From the NCBI RefSeq assembly GCF_015209965.1, contig NZ_MU158689.1, positions 62,001-126,000 on the forward strand: a stretch of 64,000 nucleotides of DNA. The letters are read 5' to 3'. The position numbers were made by a program, and so were the translations under genes. The notes beneath the pieces are model-generated. The model was not told the DNA's origin and did not search any database. It saw only the letters and a program-made list of their open reading frames with translations. This DNA is from Sphingobacterium pedocola (GTDB lineage Bacteria; Bacteroidota; Bacteroidia; Sphingobacteriales; Sphingobacteriaceae). Shown here in pieces: positions 62,479 to 64,000 of the stretch (position 1 is its first letter; each line of letters begins with the position of its first letter).

Positions 62479-64000
62479 TTATATGGTGATCGAATTGGTA
62501 CCACTCTGTAGCTTTATTTCCTTTCCTCCGAATTTAAATGTTCCATCTACATCGTCGGGGAGTGACACCGTTGCCTTGATACCGCTACCATTTCGTTTCA
62601 ACTTTACCTTGATTGTTCCGTTAGGATGTGGCATGGATCCTTCTGCCTCTTTCAGCTCGCCAAGTCCAGGTTGGATTAATACAGATTTGAACCCCGGCGA
62701 GGCAGGCATAATACCGATTATAGTGGCGAGAAAATCATAATTGGGACTAGAACTCCAGGCGTGTGAATCTGTTCGGGTAGGTTCTGGCTTTTCTGCAAAG
62801 GTTGTTAGCCCCATATCCAACATCTTCCACCAGGGGTCGAGCTGCGCATAATATCGATCTGCCAACCCAACTTCTTTCATTGCTCGTATCAGATAAAACC
62901 GATAAAAGAAAGTTACTTTGCTTATGGAATCATTTGTTGTCAATTTTTCAAAAACGGTGCGAGCCTCATCTCCTTGAACAGCTCCGCTAAGAATGGCCAA
63001 GATACTTGCATGCTGGCTGTAAGTTTCTTTTAGGGGTGAATTCGCCATGAGCATTCTGTCTTTATCAAAAGCATGTTCATACGTTTTCGAATTCAAGTTG
63101 TGGGATAACGTTTCATATTTTTGAGCTTGCGTTTCTTCGTCAAAGTACGCGAATAGGGCTTGCGCTTGTTTTAAGGTATAGGCCAGTTGTAAGCTGATAA
63201 TTGCAGAATTGCCGTCTTCTGCTCCTTCAGGAACGCCCCAGAGATCAAATGCATCCCAATCCACAAAATTCCACCATTTCATGGGGCCTAGCATACCCTT
63301 TTCCTTATCCATATTGGAGACATACCAGGCCAGGACTTGCTGCACAGACGGCAAAAACTGTTTAACGAATTCATCGTCTTGCCTGTGCATCCAGTAATCG
63401 TAGACCATCGAAACCCAAAAGAGGGAAAATGTGGGTATTACCTGTAGTCTATTGCTGGGGTAACGACCTTGCGGTAATCCTTCAGGGGTCTTTGAGTTGT
63501 AAAAATCCAATAATGCTTTCCGCATTAGACGGTCGTCACCACTCATATATAGGGTTATTAGCGCTTGAATTCGGGTATCTCCTTCGTATTGTAATTGTTC
63601 GTAGTAGGGCGTATCAAAATAGGTCTCGCCGGCACAGATAAGCTGCGTTCGCCAGCCGACATCCCATATTTTAGTCAGATTGGGGTCGTTACTTGTAAAG
63701 GAGGCCTTCAACTCAAACGGATACCCGGTCTTCATTCCATATAAATCGTTCAACACCAGTGTCTCATCTAATGTCTCTATATCGAGTTGAACGTATCGGT
63801 ACGTTTTAAACCATAACGGTCTAAAACTTCGGAGTGAACCGCCATCTGGTAGAAATACATCATAGTTTCCTTTTATTTCTTTTCCGTCTATCTCATTCCT
63901 ATTTCCCTTATTGCCAGTAGCGTCGTATAGCGATTCGGCGTAGGTCATTTTTATACGTGCCCCCTTTCCTTGGCTCACTATTAATTCTGGATAAGCAACG
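62479..64000 (-). CDS. GH78-like alpha-L-rhamnosidase, C-terminal part
   Basis: The frame stays open through the window edge (VAYPELIVSQGKGARIKM continues upstream), so at least 507 residues of a longer protein are here. A beta-sandwich end (IKMTYAESLYDATGNKGNR) precedes the (alpha/alpha)6 catalytic barrel: FDTPYYEQLQYEGDTRIQALITLYMSGD corresponds to the GH78 motif with the general-acid Glu. MKWWNFVDWDAFDLWGVPEGAEDGNSAIISLQLAY and TDSHAWSSSPNYDFLATIIGIMPASPGF follow, and a C-terminal beta-domain closes it. It removes alpha-linked L-rhamnose from its glycan, probably in the periplasm. First visible gene of the operon that continues with SusCD, acetylesterase and the paired barrels. Confidence 0.85.
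   Translation of the reverse strand, partial: VAYPELIVSQGKGARIKMTYAESLYDATGNKGNRNEIDGKEIKGNYDVFLPDGGSLRSFRPLWFKTYRYVQLDIETLDETLVLNDLYGMKTGYPFELKASFTSNDPNLTKIWDVGWRTQLICAGETYFDTPYYEQLQYEGDTRIQALITLYMSGDDRLMRKALLDFYNSKTPEGLPQGRYPSNRLQVIPTFSLFWVSMVYDYWMHRQDDEFVKQFLPSVQQVLAWYVSNMDKEKGMLGPMKWWNFVDWDAFDLWGVPEGAEDGNSAIISLQLAYTLKQAQALFAYFDEETQAQKYETLSHNLNSKTYEHAFDKDRMLMANSPLKETYSQHASILAILSGAVQGDEARTVFEKLTTNDSISKVTFFYRFYLIRAMKEVGLADRYYAQLDPWWKMLDMGLTTFAEKPEPTRTDSHAWSSSPNYDFLATIIGIMPASPGFKSVLIQPGLGELKEAEGSMPHPNGTIKVKLKRNGSGIKATVSLPDDVDGTFKFGGKEIKLQSGTNSITI

Overview
The window looks like a chromosomal segment of a mid-GC member of the Bacteroidota, most likely a Sphingobacteriaceae relative (Sphingobacterium, Pedobacter or Parapedobacter type). 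The basis is five SusC/RagA TonB-dependent porin genes paired with SusD/RagB lipoprotein genes, two ECF sigma/FecR anti-sigma pairs, DUF1735, DUF4843, PKD-like and TlpA companions, HipA- and DUF4143-type accessory genes, and TAnnTTTG promoter -7 boxes. The genus is an inference. No rRNA, tRNA or CRISPR array was recognised.

Layout. 1-2.3 kb: the end of a SusC/SusD locus. 2.3-8.2 kb: small secreted and membrane proteins, several broken genes (TolC-like, a membrane-transporter tail, a frameshifted ORF, a truncated IspD-like gene) and an AAA/DUF4143 ATPase with a striking palindromic promoter. 8.2-17.4 kb: a complete locus with sigma factor, FecR, STN-type SusC, SusD, DUF1735/discoidin lipoprotein and zinc-metalloprotease lipoprotein. 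17.4-30.8 kb: an accessory zone with a DoxX/HxlR divergent pair, an AT-rich membrane-protein/Crp/CPBP-protease cluster, a broken YoeB-type toxin with its antitoxin, REP-like repeats with fragments of a REP-associated tyrosine transposase, a three-PAS histidine kinase, a phosphoesterase pair, an IS66 relic, a degraded Fic gene and an apparently intact hipB-hipS-hipT operon. 30.8-39.5 kb: a LOV-domain histidine kinase with a stand-alone receiver, then a SusC/SusD locus with a CBM-like lipoprotein and a GH43 enzyme (arabinan-type substrate inferred). 39.5-39.84 kb: a graveyard of pieces of a second ATPase and a second hipBST copy. 39.8-50.1 kb, minus strand: sigma, FecR, STN-type SusC, SusD, DUF4843, PKD-like lipoprotein and TlpA thioredoxin. 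50.4-52.5 kb: class IV aminotransferase and P1-family aminopeptidase. 52.9-64 kb, minus strand: a utilisation locus with GH78 alpha-L-rhamnosidase (cut by the window end), SusC, SusD, sialate/carbohydrate O-acetylesterase and two tandem paralogous TIM-barrel hydrolases, probably for an acetylated rhamnose-containing glycan.

How it works together. Each SusC/SusD pair should bind and import an oligomer across the outer membrane, while the lipoproteins and hydrolases next to it process that oligomer. The two STN-bearing SusC proteins sit directly behind their sigma/FecR genes, as in transenvelope signalling. Between these loci the DNA is shuffled: truncated genes abut one another, short repeats recur at the breaks, and paralogous relics of intact genes elsewhere in the window are visible. 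The most notable items are the three-gene HipBST toxin-antitoxin system with upstream operator repeats, the blue-light (LOV) kinase beside a polysaccharide locus, the REP/transposase remnants, and the tandem uncharacterised hydrolases.
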